64,000 bases of DNA, from contig NZ_KK211335.1 in assembly GCF_000621745.1 (NCBI RefSeq), forward strand, positions 313,585-377,584, written 5' to 3'. Both the position numbers and the translations under genes were made by a program. The stretch comes from Clostridium beijerinckii HUN142 (GTDB taxonomy: Bacteria > Bacillota > Clostridia > Clostridiales > Clostridiaceae). Positions 8,183 to 15,934 of the stretch are shown in pieces; positions within the stretch are counted from its first letter, which is position 1, and each line of letters begins with the position of its first letter. Under the pieces are notes generated by a model, which was given only the letters and a program-made list of their open reading frames with translations, searched no databases and was not told where the DNA came from.

Positions 8183-8421
8183 GAAGGACATAATAATGAT
8201 GAAAATAGAACTGTTTATGAATTATGGATTCTCTAAAACGAACTTCTATTGAGGTAAGGAATCTTGTTGAAATTGTTGAAGTTCTCAAAAAAGATACTGG
8301 TGAGAATAGAGTAGACATCAAGGTATTAAAAAAACATCAATTTAGGAATAATTAAAGTATTCTACAAAATAATAACCAGAAATATTATCAAGTTTAGTAT
8401 ATAAACAAAGACGGCAGCTGG

Positions 8422-8446
8422 AACTCCCTAATTCAAGGGAGTTTTT
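8422..8446 (+). terminator. Rho-independent terminator
   Basis: AACTCCCT (8422-8429) pairs with AGGGAGTT (8436-8443), closing a 6-base loop and followed by a T-run. It is a textbook terminator but has no intact gene directly upstream, so it probably ended the transcript of the relic genes at 7994-8350. Confidence 0.75.
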
Positions 8447-8690
8447 ATTGTGTTTAATAATATCACAAGTTTGACTTGTGGTTCGGGCAAGATTTTAGAT
8501 ATAAGTAGAAAGAATAAACTAGATTTGCCGACCAAAACTTAGGAGATAAATTATATATGGACAGATAAAAACTGATATAAGTAAAAAGTGATTGAATATG
8601 TACCTATTGAAAAATATAATACCAATTAAGTATGGACTTCAATATTTAGCATTAATTTCATCTTTATATTTCATAGAAAACTAGAAATGA
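8447..8690. other. Gene-free stretch before truncated dinB
   Basis: An 7-bp palindrome CACAAGT/ACTTGTG lies around 8465-8481 and could be an operator. The sequence where the catalytic part of dinB should be (before 8691) carries no polymerase-like coding sense in any frame I checked. Confidence 0.35.
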
Positions 8691-9326
8691 AATATAATAT
8701 ATGAAATAAAATTCTTAGCAAAGCTTGCTTCTGAATGGAATAAGCCAAATGGAATTAAAGAAATAAGAAAAGAAATGATTCCTGACATACTGTTTCCTCT
8801 TCCAATATCTAAGGTCCATGGGTTAGGTAAAGTGTCAGTAGCAAAGCTAAATAATATGGGGATATATTATATTAAAGAATTATATAAGATGCCCAAAGAA
8901 TTTTATATAGAGTATCTAGGCAAGAATGGTATTGAGATATACGATAGAATAAGAGGAATTGATGGTAGAAAAGTTGAGTTAATTCGCGAAAGAAAATCTA
9001 TAGGAAAAGAAAGGACTTTAAAATTCGACACTAGAAATAAAGAAGAATTGAGAGAATACATTAAAGAATTTTCTTTTGAAATTGAAGAGATTTTAAGCAG
9101 AAAAAATGTCAGTGGGAAGACTGTTACACTTAAGTTTAAAACCAAGGATTTTGAAAATCATACAAGAAGTAAAACATTGAATTATTATATTGGTGCTCAG
9201 TTTGAAATATATAAAGTTGCAGAGGAACTATTAGATAGTGAGGAATTGAAAGAAGAAGTAAGGCTGATTGGAGTCAGCATATCTTCATTCAAAGAAACAG
9301 AAGTGCAGCAAATGAGTTTGCTATAA
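8691..9326 (+). pseudogene. dinB: 5'-truncated DNA polymerase IV
   Basis: The frame from 8691 reads KFLAKLASEWNKPNGI, which aligns with the middle of Y-family DNA polymerase IV. It continues through the helix-hairpin-helix segment (PLPISKVHGLGKVSVAKLNN) and the little-finger domain to a normal end at Q-M-S-L-L. The missing part is the first 150 or so residues, with the palm and finger domains and all metal-binding carboxylates, so it cannot polymerise DNA. ATG 8775 could start a 183-aa fragment but lacks a ribosome-binding site. A stop at 8688-8690 closes the frame. It marks a deletion endpoint in a decaying region. Confidence 0.8.
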
Positions 9327-9367
9327 TGAAGTTCGCGCTAGATACTATAGTTAGGTATATAAACAGC

Positions 9368-9559
9368 GAAAGGAAGGTCATGCATTTGTTCCGGTTGCCA
9401 GAATATTTAACCGTGAATTTCCAATAGCAGAAGTTGTCACATTTATGCATGCTCCCGAGACAAGCTCGTGACAGGCAAAAATAATACAACTTCTACTAAG
9501 GAAATGTCTGCGGTTAAATATTCAATGCAACACTTTCACAAAAGCATGACCTTCCTTTC
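9368..9559 (-). repeat. Long-hairpin element, copy A
   Basis: A 192-bp element with outer arms 9368-9389 and 9538-9559 (22 bases, one mismatch). Read on the minus strand it begins GAAAGGAAGG and ends CCTTCCTTTC. Inside are a second stem (GAATATTTAACCG with its complement), a third (AGAAGTTGT with ACAACTTCT) and the conserved core GCCTGTC, hairpin CGAG/CTCG, GGAGCATGCATAAATG. It also keeps GGCAACCGGAACA before the closing arm. The same architecture is found in copies B, C and D. It is in the gap between truncated dinB and the HAD gene, in opposite orientation to copy B. Confidence 0.85.
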
Positions 9560-9664
9560 TGGCATATACTACATATATAAGATAGTGTTTAACTTTACAC
9601 TCGTTATCTAGGCGCGAAATAATCAAAGGTATATGTGAAATACTTAAAGTGATAGCCAAACAAA

Positions 9665-9849
9665 GAAATAGAATACATATATGTGGAGTCAGGCATTGAA
9701 AAATGAGCTGTTGGTATGTTTTAATGAGACGTTGTTACATTTTGCTTGTCCAAATAAATTTGGAGCACGCATAAATGGGCACAACGTCCCATTTAGACAT
9801 ACCTAGCGAAGTTTTTCTAGTCCTGCGGAACATATATGTATTCTATTTC
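9665..9849 (+). repeat. Long-hairpin element, copy B
   Basis: A 185-bp element with perfect 20-base outer arms 9665-9684 and 9830-9849. Inside, GTGGAG and CATTGAAAAATGAGC follow the left arm. The inner stem pairs GGTATGT with ACATACC and GACGTTGT with ACAACGTC. The core reads TTTTGCTTGTC, hairpin CCAAAT/ATTTGG, GGAGCACGCATAAATGGGC (overlapping the hairpin). GCGGAACA precedes the right arm and TTTCGG closes it. The arm sequence differs from copies C and D, yet pairing is perfect. It is 106 bp from copy A and 57 bp from the end of the HAD gene. Confidence 0.88.
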
Positions 9850-9905
9850 GGGTGTTTATCGCTTCACTTTAAGTTCTGCACAATATCAATACCTTATGAT
9901 TGTGC

Positions 9906-10679
9906 TTAAAGAGCATATTCAAGAATTGCTCTTAAAACTCCATGCTCTACATTACTTGTAGCTATGTATTTACCATATTGTTTCATGTCTTCTGGAGCAT
10001 TTTCCATGACAAAGCTATACTCAGCTTCAGCAAGCATTTCTATATCATTGTAATAATCTCCAAATACCATAGTTTCTTCTTTTGATATATTATCAGTATC
10101 CATAAGACTCTTTAAAGCAACGCCTTTGTTAACGCCTTTATTTGAAATATCAGTCCAAATTGCAGCTGTTGATACTATATTAAGATCATTGGTTAATTCA
10201 CTGTCAGTTATATTATTAGTACCTTCTAAATTACAAATACTAATTTTAATTATATCATCATCAATTTTACTTAAATCATCTACAATTTCTAAACTTGTAT
10301 AATATTTCTTTATTTCAGTCAAATATTCTTCAGAATAATTTTCAATATATGCACAATTTGGAGAGCATACTACCAATGCATTTGCTTTGACTTTTTTAGC
10401 TTCACTGATCACATTTTGAACCATATCTTTAGATAAAACACTTTTATAAATTATCTGATTATTATCAACAACTAAAGCTCCATTTTCACAGATAAAAGAT
10501 AAATATCTTCCTATAGGGCCAAAGTTAGTTTGTAGCGTATAATAAGGTCTTCCGCTAGCAGCAACAAGTTTTATATTTTTTGCTCTTAAACGGTCCAGAA
10601 TATCAGTAAATCCATCTGGCAAGTGACCATTCTCATCTAGTAAAGTTCCATCCATATCTGTTACAACTAATTTAATCAT
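9906..10679 (-). CDS. Cof-type HAD phosphatase
   Basis: The product is 257 aa; the chosen ATG (10677-10679) has AAGGAG seven bases upstream, while the frame remains open without a start signal for another 49 codons. HAD motif I is D-M-D-G-T-L-L at residues 8-14, motif II is the A-A-S-G-R-P-Y run near 40, motif III is the K-G-V-A-L-K Lys near 190, and motif IV is V-F-G-D-Y-Y-N-D near 210. The cap between motifs II and III is the C2 type of the Cof subfamily, which acts on sugar phosphates or flavin nucleotides in the cytosol. The substrate cannot be read from the sequence. It is monocistronic and divergent from the membrane protein gene at 10874. Confidence 0.9.
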   Translation of the reverse strand: MIKLVVTDMDGTLLDENGHLPDGFTDILDRLRAKNIKLVAASGRPYYTLQTNFGPIGRYLSFICENGALVVDNNQIIYKSVLSKDMVQNVISEAKKVKANALVVCSPNCAYIENYSEEYLTEIKKYYTSLEIVDDLSKIDDDIIKISICNLEGTNNITDSELTNDLNIVSTAAIWTDISNKGVNKGVALKSLMDTDNISKEETMVFGDYYNDIEMLAEAEYSFVMENAPEDMKQYGKYIATSNVEHGVLRAILEYAL

Positions 10680-10873
10680 AAAATCTCCTTCCGATACTTT
10701 GAATTTAAAAATATATACATATAGAATGATAACATATATTTGAAAACTAATAAAGTCAATGATTCTACCATGGAAGAGATGTACATATAGATTACATTTT
10801 AAAGAATAATTTATAACTTGTTTCACATCCTATAATTAAAGGAAAATCAAATTATTATTTATGAAGGAGAAAG

Positions 10874-12352
10874 ATGAAAAATATTTTGAATAGAAAAAAT
10901 AGTATTTTTAAAAATATCAATTATCCATTAGCAGCTTTTTTCCTAGTAATAATAATAGGCATATTTACTTTATTTGTTAAACCTATTATTGGTATGGCAG
11001 ATAATGGGGATTTCTATAGAGTGATAAGTTCAAATGGGGTATATGAATTAAATCCCAATGATAGTGATTTATATAATGGATATTTTTATAGGTATTATGG
11101 AATTTATAAATACAATAATGATATAGAAAAAAACTTTATATCAACTCAGGGAATTTTTATTAAGATAGCAGTTTACATAAGCCAGATGTTTAATAAGAAT
11201 TTCATTTTAGATATAAGATTCATGTCATGGATGTTTTTACTTGCAGAGGCAATCGGAATTTATTTAATTGTAAAAGTATTAATAAATCAAGTTACTGAAG
11301 AAAAATATAAATTAATAATAACATTAGTAACCATCTTTATATTTTGTGATACAGCATATTTAGCTTATTATAATTCCTTTTATGGGGAAGCTGTTAACAT
11401 AAGTTTCTTTCTGCTTAGCATAGGCATTTTATTAAATATGGCAGAATTTAATAAGTTTAGCAAGCTGAATATATTGCTATTTGGAATTTCTTCTTTTATA
11501 TTTTTAGGTTCGAAGCAGCAGCTTTCACCAGTTGGTATTTTAATTGCAGTATTATGTCTTAGAATAGGATTTAGAAATAAGGAAAAATTATTTAAAGGAT
11601 TAACTATAGTTTTAGCTATTGGATTTGTAATAAGTTCAATATTGTTCTATAAGCAGATAAGCGGGGATTTTCAATATATTAATGGATATCATGCAATGAA
11701 TAGAGGAATTTTATTATATGAAGAAGATCCAGATGAAGTCATGAAATTTTTTCATTTAAATGAGCAATATTCATTATTAAAAGATACAACCTTCTATGAT
11801 GATGTGACTTTAGTTAATTTATATGATAAACAGCTTATAGAGGATTATTATAAAAAATTTACTACAACAAAAATAATATCTTATTATACGACACATCCAA
11901 GAGAATTTTTTAAAATGTTAAAAATAGCTTTTGATAATGGATATTCCATAAGGCCTAATGCAATGGGGAATTACGAGAAATCTGAAAACAAAGGCTTTGG
12001 GGCTAAATCATACTTTTTTGCAGTATATAGCACAGTAAAAGAAAAGATATTCACAGGAAATATTGTGTTATCAATTATTTTGATAATAGGGTATGGTTAT
12101 TCTTCAGCTATTAGATATATAAAATCAAGAAAAATCAAATGTCATACTATGATTTTTAAAGAAGAGGTATATTTTTATATATTTCTAGTTGGAGTATCTC
12201 AAATTATAATATCTGTTGTAGGCGCAGGAGATGCAGACTTAGCTAAGCATGTTTTCATGTATAATATGAGTTTTGATTTAATCTTAATATACTCTATATC
12301 TGTAAATTTACAAAAGCATCAAGTTAAGATAAAATCAAAAAACAATAAATAG
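10874..12352 (+). CDS. Polytopic membrane protein, likely glycan-related
   Basis: The product is 492 aa, with ATG 10874 following AAGGAGAAAG. There are about ten membrane segments. A short external motif after the first (G-M-A-D-N-G-D-F-Y-R-V, residues 41-51) and a long loop between residues 255 and 390 are the main soluble parts. The fold plan and the acidic D-N-G-D motif after TM1 resemble GT39/GT-C-like lipid-linked glycosyltransferases or polysaccharide membrane proteins. No named family is certain. It lies 194 bp upstream of the polysaccharide synthase operon and reads in the same direction, so it may supply or modify that polymer, but the gap contains a repeat and a shared transcript is not shown. 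Confidence 0.65.
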   Translation: MKNILNRKNSIFKNINYPLAAFFLVIIIGIFTLFVKPIIGMADNGDFYRVISSNGVYELNPNDSDLYNGYFYRYYGIYKYNNDIEKNFISTQGIFIKIAVYISQMFNKNFILDIRFMSWMFLLAEAIGIYLIVKVLINQVTEEKYKLIITLVTIFIFCDTAYLAYYNSFYGEAVNISFFLLSIGILLNMAEFNKFSKLNILLFGISSFIFLGSKQQLSPVGILIAVLCLRIGFRNKEKLFKGLTIVLAIGFVISSILFYKQISGDFQYINGYHAMNRGILLYEEDPDEVMKFFHLNEQYSLLKDTTFYDDVTLVNLYDKQLIEDYYKKFTTTKIISYYTTHPREFFKMLKIAFDNGYSIRPNAMGNYEKSENKGFGAKSYFFAVYSTVKEKIFTGNIVLSIILIIGYGYSSAIRYIKSRKIKCHTMIFKEEVYFYIFLVGVSQIIISVVGAGDADLAKHVFMYNMSFDLILIYSISVNLQKHQVKIKSKNNK

Positions 12353-12369
12353 ATATATATTTTTCAATT

Positions 12370-12443
12370 CACAATTCATAGTTACGACTAAAATTCTTGC
12401 AATATTTTTAGAATTATGATGAAGAATTATTTTTGTAATATAT
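12370..12443 (+). repeat. Intergenic repeat F, copy 1
   Basis: About 74 bp beginning CACAATTCATAGTTACGACT and containing TTTAGAATTATGATGAAG. It is about 85 % identical by eye to the reverse complement of 54150-54223. The inner AATTCTT and AAGAATT blocks can pair. It carries no coding sequence and lies between the membrane protein and the polysaccharide operon. Confidence 0.75.
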
Positions 12444-12546
12444 ATATTTAAGCTATGAAATTATTTATAAGGCATATGAAAGAAAACAATAAGTAAAATT
12501 TGATTTTGCATTCTCTTTCAAGTGTTTTGAACTGGAGGAATGATAT

Positions 12547-13401
12547 GTGGAACCAGTTAATGTAAGAAAAAAGGTTGATATATTAATAACTATACTTATA
12601 GCATATTTCTTTGTTTTATGTTTAAGCTATAAAGTTTTTGAATTAGATAATTCTTTTGAAAATTATATTATGCTCGAAGTTGTAATGATAATAGCTCTTG
12701 TAAGTTATTATACTAATGTTACCTTAGCATTGGTTGTTACTCTTGCAGTCGATTTTATTTATATGAGTTACAAATTATATTTAAATTTCTGGGGAAATAT
12801 AAATATTGATTTTTACTCATATTACTGGATTTTTCTAATTCCAAGTACAGCCATTTTAATGTCATTAGTTTCAAGAAATATTTTTGCTCTTCAAACAGAA
12901 AATGAAAGCTTAATAAATGAAAATTCAGAATTAGTCATGATAGATGAAGAAACAAATATTAAAAATCAAAGAGCTCTTTTAATAGAGCTGCCAATATATA
13001 TGAAGCTTAGCACAAGACATAAAATTCCTGTTACCTTACTTATTGTAAAGATTAAGTTTGCAGAAAAACTTAGAAGTATATTAGGAAAAGAAGGGTATAA
13101 GCTTTTGCTGATTCAGGCAAGTCAGGTTCTTGAAAAAAGCTTAAGGGAGGAAGATATTAAATATATAATAGATGATAAGACTTTTGGTTTTTTGACAATT
13201 ACTGATATGAGTGGAGCTAAAGTTGTAAAGGAGAGATTTAGAGAGAACATTAATAAATATGATTTTACTAAAGGATCTCATTATAAGAAAGTAAAGCTAG
13301 ATATTCAAATTGGCAGTTATACATTTGATAATTCTATAAAAGATCCGTTAGAGCTCATTAGACTGGCAGAGAAGGAATTGGAATATGATATACATGAATA
13401 A
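12547..13401 (+). CDS. Membrane degenerate GGDEF protein with I-site
   Basis: The product is 284 aa. The start is GTG, eight bases after GGAGG. Four membrane segments (about 11-29, 41-58, 60-78, 92-110) are followed by a helical linker and a GGDEF-fold domain (about 128-284). The active-site signature is replaced by D209-D-K-T-F, so c-di-GMP synthesis should be lost. However R200-E-E-D203 lies exactly five residues before it, the position of the RxxD inhibitory site that binds c-di-GMP. This is the logic of PelD, a c-di-GMP receptor of Pel polysaccharide secretion, but without a GAF domain. It is the first gene of a tight operon with a BcsA-like synthase that has no PilZ domain. A role as the c-di-GMP sensor of the synthase is inferred. 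Confidence 0.82.
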   Translation: MEPVNVRKKVDILITILIAYFFVLCLSYKVFELDNSFENYIMLEVVMIIALVSYYTNVTLALVVTLAVDFIYMSYKLYLNFWGNINIDFYSYYWIFLIPSTAILMSLVSRNIFALQTENESLINENSELVMIDEETNIKNQRALLIELPIYMKLSTRHKIPVTLLIVKIKFAEKLRSILGKEGYKLLLIQASQVLEKSLREEDIKYIIDDKTFGFLTITDMSGAKVVKERFRENINKYDFTKGSHYKKVKLDIQIGSYTFDNSIKDPLELIRLAEKELEYDIHE

Positions 13402-14665
13402 ATGCTTTATTTATAGAGTCATAATAATTTTGATTTGCTTTATAGGCGCTGAGTATTTTATTAACACCATGAAATGTTATGGCGAAAACAGAAAAGTACT
13501 TATTTTGTATGATAAAAGTAAGGAGTATGGTAGTGAAAAAAACTTATTGAGTGCGTTAGTTAAAAGTCAGTTATCAGAGGAAAAGGAAATTAGCATATAT
13601 AAAATAAATATCGATAATCCAAAAGATTTTCAGCAGTATAATGAAATATTCATTTTAAATATAGGAGAAGAAAATCATAGCATAGAGGCATTAAAGGAGA
13701 AATTAAAATCATATAACGGAAAGATTAACTGGATAAAAAAATCTTCTGAACTTTTAAATAAAGAAGATTTTAAATTAAAAGCTGAAACTTATTTATATCT
13801 TGATAATGTAACTCCATTTAATGATTTAAACAATTTAATCGACGAAGTAGATTATTTAAAAGATAAGGGGATCAAATTTTTTATAGAAGCAGCACCGGTA
13901 TTTGTAAATGAAGATTTGAAAGCCATGGGCAGATTTTCAGAAGCCTTAAGATATGCACAGGCTAATGGAGGAAAAGTAATACTTAAGTTTCCTATAATTA
14001 ATTCTAAAGGAGTAAATGGCACAGATACAGGAGGAAAAATAATTGGAGATAAACTTAAAGAAGCCTTTAATAATTATACTAATTATTGGATTTATCCAGT
14101 TGGAATAAATGCTGATGAAGATTTGCTTTATAGAAAAGATTTGAAAAATATTTTAGAAGGCACTGATACTTTATTTCTAAATTACAGTGAAGATATTGAC
14201 GTTGATATAGATAATTATGAAATCAAAGCTTATAGAAATTTTATTCAAAAAGTTGACTTAGACGACTATATTAATAATGAAAAAATAAGAAGTAAAAACG
14301 CAATAAAAATAGAAAGTAACTGCAATTTAGAAGAATTTAAAAATAGTGTTAATAAAGTTTTAAGTAAAGAAATTAATCTTATTCCAAGTAATAAAATAAG
14401 TTCTTATATAAAGTTTGAAAGTGAAATTAAGAATGATTATGGAAGAGTTTTTCTTAACAATCAAGAGGTAACTCAGGATAGATTTATTAATGCAGAAGAA
14501 TATGAAAATGCTGTTAACAAAACAATCAATAAAGAAAATCCAATTAAAGAGGATTTAACTCTTACAAATAGAAGACTGGAAGTATTCAGTGGAGCAGCTT
14601 TAATAATATTTATAGGAATACTTATAATAAGCAGAAATATAGAAAGAAAAAGGTTTTTTAAATAA
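13385..14665 (+). CDS. Membrane-anchored DUF2334-like protein
   Basis: The product is 426 aa and overlaps the previous gene by 17 bases. It has an N-terminal signal segment (residues 8-25) and a C-terminal membrane anchor (about 400-418) with a basic tail, so the body is extracytoplasmic. The segment around residues 137-170 (Y-L-D-N-V-T-P-F-N-D, then L-K-D-K-G-I-K-F-F-I-E-A-A-P-V-F) matches the start of DUF2334, a polysaccharide-deacetylase-like TIM-barrel family. The following A-N-G-G-K-V-I-L-K-F strand also fits, but the usual H-G-Y/H-G motif is changed, so catalysis is doubtful. Its place between the GGDEF-like and synthase genes suggests modification or export of the polymer. Confidence 0.68.
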   Translation: MIYMNKCFIYRVIIILICFIGAEYFINTMKCYGENRKVLILYDKSKEYGSEKNLLSALVKSQLSEEKEISIYKINIDNPKDFQQYNEIFILNIGEENHSIEALKEKLKSYNGKINWIKKSSELLNKEDFKLKAETYLYLDNVTPFNDLNNLIDEVDYLKDKGIKFFIEAAPVFVNEDLKAMGRFSEALRYAQANGGKVILKFPIINSKGVNGTDTGGKIIGDKLKEAFNNYTNYWIYPVGINADEDLLYRKDLKNILEGTDTLFLNYSEDIDVDIDNYEIKAYRNFIQKVDLDDYINNEKIRSKNAIKIESNCNLEEFKNSVNKVLSKEINLIPSNKISSYIKFESEIKNDYGRVFLNNQEVTQDRFINAEEYENAVNKTINKENPIKEDLTLTNRRLEVFSGAALIIFIGILIISRNIERKRFFK

Positions 14666-14669
14666 TGAT

Positions 14670-15923
14670 ATGAATATTTTAGATTATTTAGTTATATATT
14701 CGCTCGTAGTAATATGGATAACAATTTTTATGAATGTAATATTAGTAATAGCAGGATATATGTATTATTCAAAAGTAAACAAGGAAGATATGGATGAAGA
14801 GCTTGAAAGCTATCCATTTGTATCAATATTAGTTCCAGCTCATAATGAAGCTGTAGTAATAAAAAAGACAGTAATTTCTTTATTAGAACTAGATTATCCA
14901 AATGATAAATATGAAATTATAGTAATAAATGATAATTCAAGTGATAATTCTAAAGATGTACTTGAAAATCTTCAGAAAACTTATTATGGTAGAAATCTTA
15001 TAATGATTAATACTGATAATATAATAGGGGGAAAAGGAAAATCAAACGCTTTAAACATAGGTCTTCAAAAAAGCAAGGGAGAAATTTTGGCAGTTTATGA
15101 TGCAGATAATACTCCTGATAAAAATGCTCTTAAATATTTAGTGCAGACTTTAATAAAAGATAAGAAATTGGGAGCAGTTATTGGAAAGTTTAGATGCAGA
15201 AATAAGGATGTAAATTTGCTCACTAACTTTGTTAATATAGAAACTCTTACATATCAATGGATGGCGCAAGCAGGAAGATGGTATATGCTTAAACTTTGCA
15301 CTATTCCAGGAACAAATTTTGTAGTTAGAAGAGAAGTAATGGAAGAAATGGGAGGCTGGGACACAAAGGCTATAACGGAAGATACAGAAGTGAGCTTTAG
15401 AATTTATAGAATGGGATATAAAATAAAATTTATGCCTCTTGCAGTAACTTATGAACAAGAACCTCAAACTATTAAAGTATGGTTTAAGCAAAGAAACAGA
15501 TGGGCAAAAGGAAATATATATGTGGTGATAAAAAATCTGAAATATTTATTTGGACTAGAGGCAGGAGTAACAAAATTTGATATTCTATATTACACTTTGG
15601 TTTATTTCTTTTTTTTATCTGCAAGCGTAATATCAGACTGTATATTTTTGCTTGGAGGAGCAAATTTAATTGAGGTTCATATTGGAGGATATGAGACGAT
15701 TTTATGGTTTATGGCATTATTAGTATTTGCATTATCTGTAATGGTGGCAGTTTCAACAGAAAAAGGAGAATTAAACGTAAAAAATGTATTGATTATATTT
15801 TTAAGCTATTTTACTTATTGCAAAATGTGGGCTATAGTTTCGGTGGCTGGTTTTTACAACTATATAAGGGATGTTGTATTGAAAAAGGAAGCAAAGTGGT
15901 ATAAGACAGAAAGATTTTCTTAA
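14670..15923 (+). CDS. BcsA-like polysaccharide synthase, no PilZ
   Basis: The product is 417 aa, starting four bases after the preceding stop. One N-terminal membrane helix is followed by a family 2 glycosyltransferase domain: V-P-A-H-N-E near 53, the D-N-S-S-D run, D-A-D near 143, T-E-D near 238, and Q-R-N-R-W (the QxxRW product-binding motif) near 275. Four to five membrane helices close the protein. This is the arrangement of processive cellulose or hyaluronan-type synthases in the plasma membrane, polymerising a UDP-sugar and extruding the chain. There is no C-terminal PilZ domain, so c-di-GMP control must come from another subunit. The sugar is unknown; cellulose is likely given the BcsB-like partner. 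Confidence 0.88.
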   Translation: MNILDYLVIYSLVVIWITIFMNVILVIAGYMYYSKVNKEDMDEELESYPFVSILVPAHNEAVVIKKTVISLLELDYPNDKYEIIVINDNSSDNSKDVLENLQKTYYGRNLIMINTDNIIGGKGKSNALNIGLQKSKGEILAVYDADNTPDKNALKYLVQTLIKDKKLGAVIGKFRCRNKDVNLLTNFVNIETLTYQWMAQAGRWYMLKLCTIPGTNFVVRREVMEEMGGWDTKAITEDTEVSFRIYRMGYKIKFMPLAVTYEQEPQTIKVWFKQRNRWAKGNIYVVIKNLKYLFGLEAGVTKFDILYYTLVYFFFLSASVISDCIFLLGGANLIEVHIGGYETILWFMALLVFALSVMVAVSTEKGELNVKNVLIIFLSYFTYCKMWAIVSVAGFYNYIRDVVLKKEAKWYKTERFS

Positions 15924-15934
15924 GGAGGAGCAGC

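Noticed and set aside
9289-9489. Minus-strand open frame of 66 codons
   Set aside because: It lies in hairpin element A and the dinB end; the translation reflects the palindrome, not a protein.
9368-9849. Integron attC sites or group II intron
   Set aside because: The elements are long imperfect hairpins, but lack the GTTRRRY/RYYYAAC ends of attC and the domain V sequence of group II introns, and no integrase or reverse transcriptase is near.
12353-12546. Possible c-di-GMP riboswitch before the polysaccharide operon
   Set aside because: Looked for class I (GGGCAAACC-like) and class II (TTGGGCAC, TAGTGCAACCG) signatures; only repeat F and AT-rich DNA are present.
15150-15491. Minus-strand open frame of 113 codons
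   Set aside because: Antisense to the synthase gene; no start signals and no known motif.
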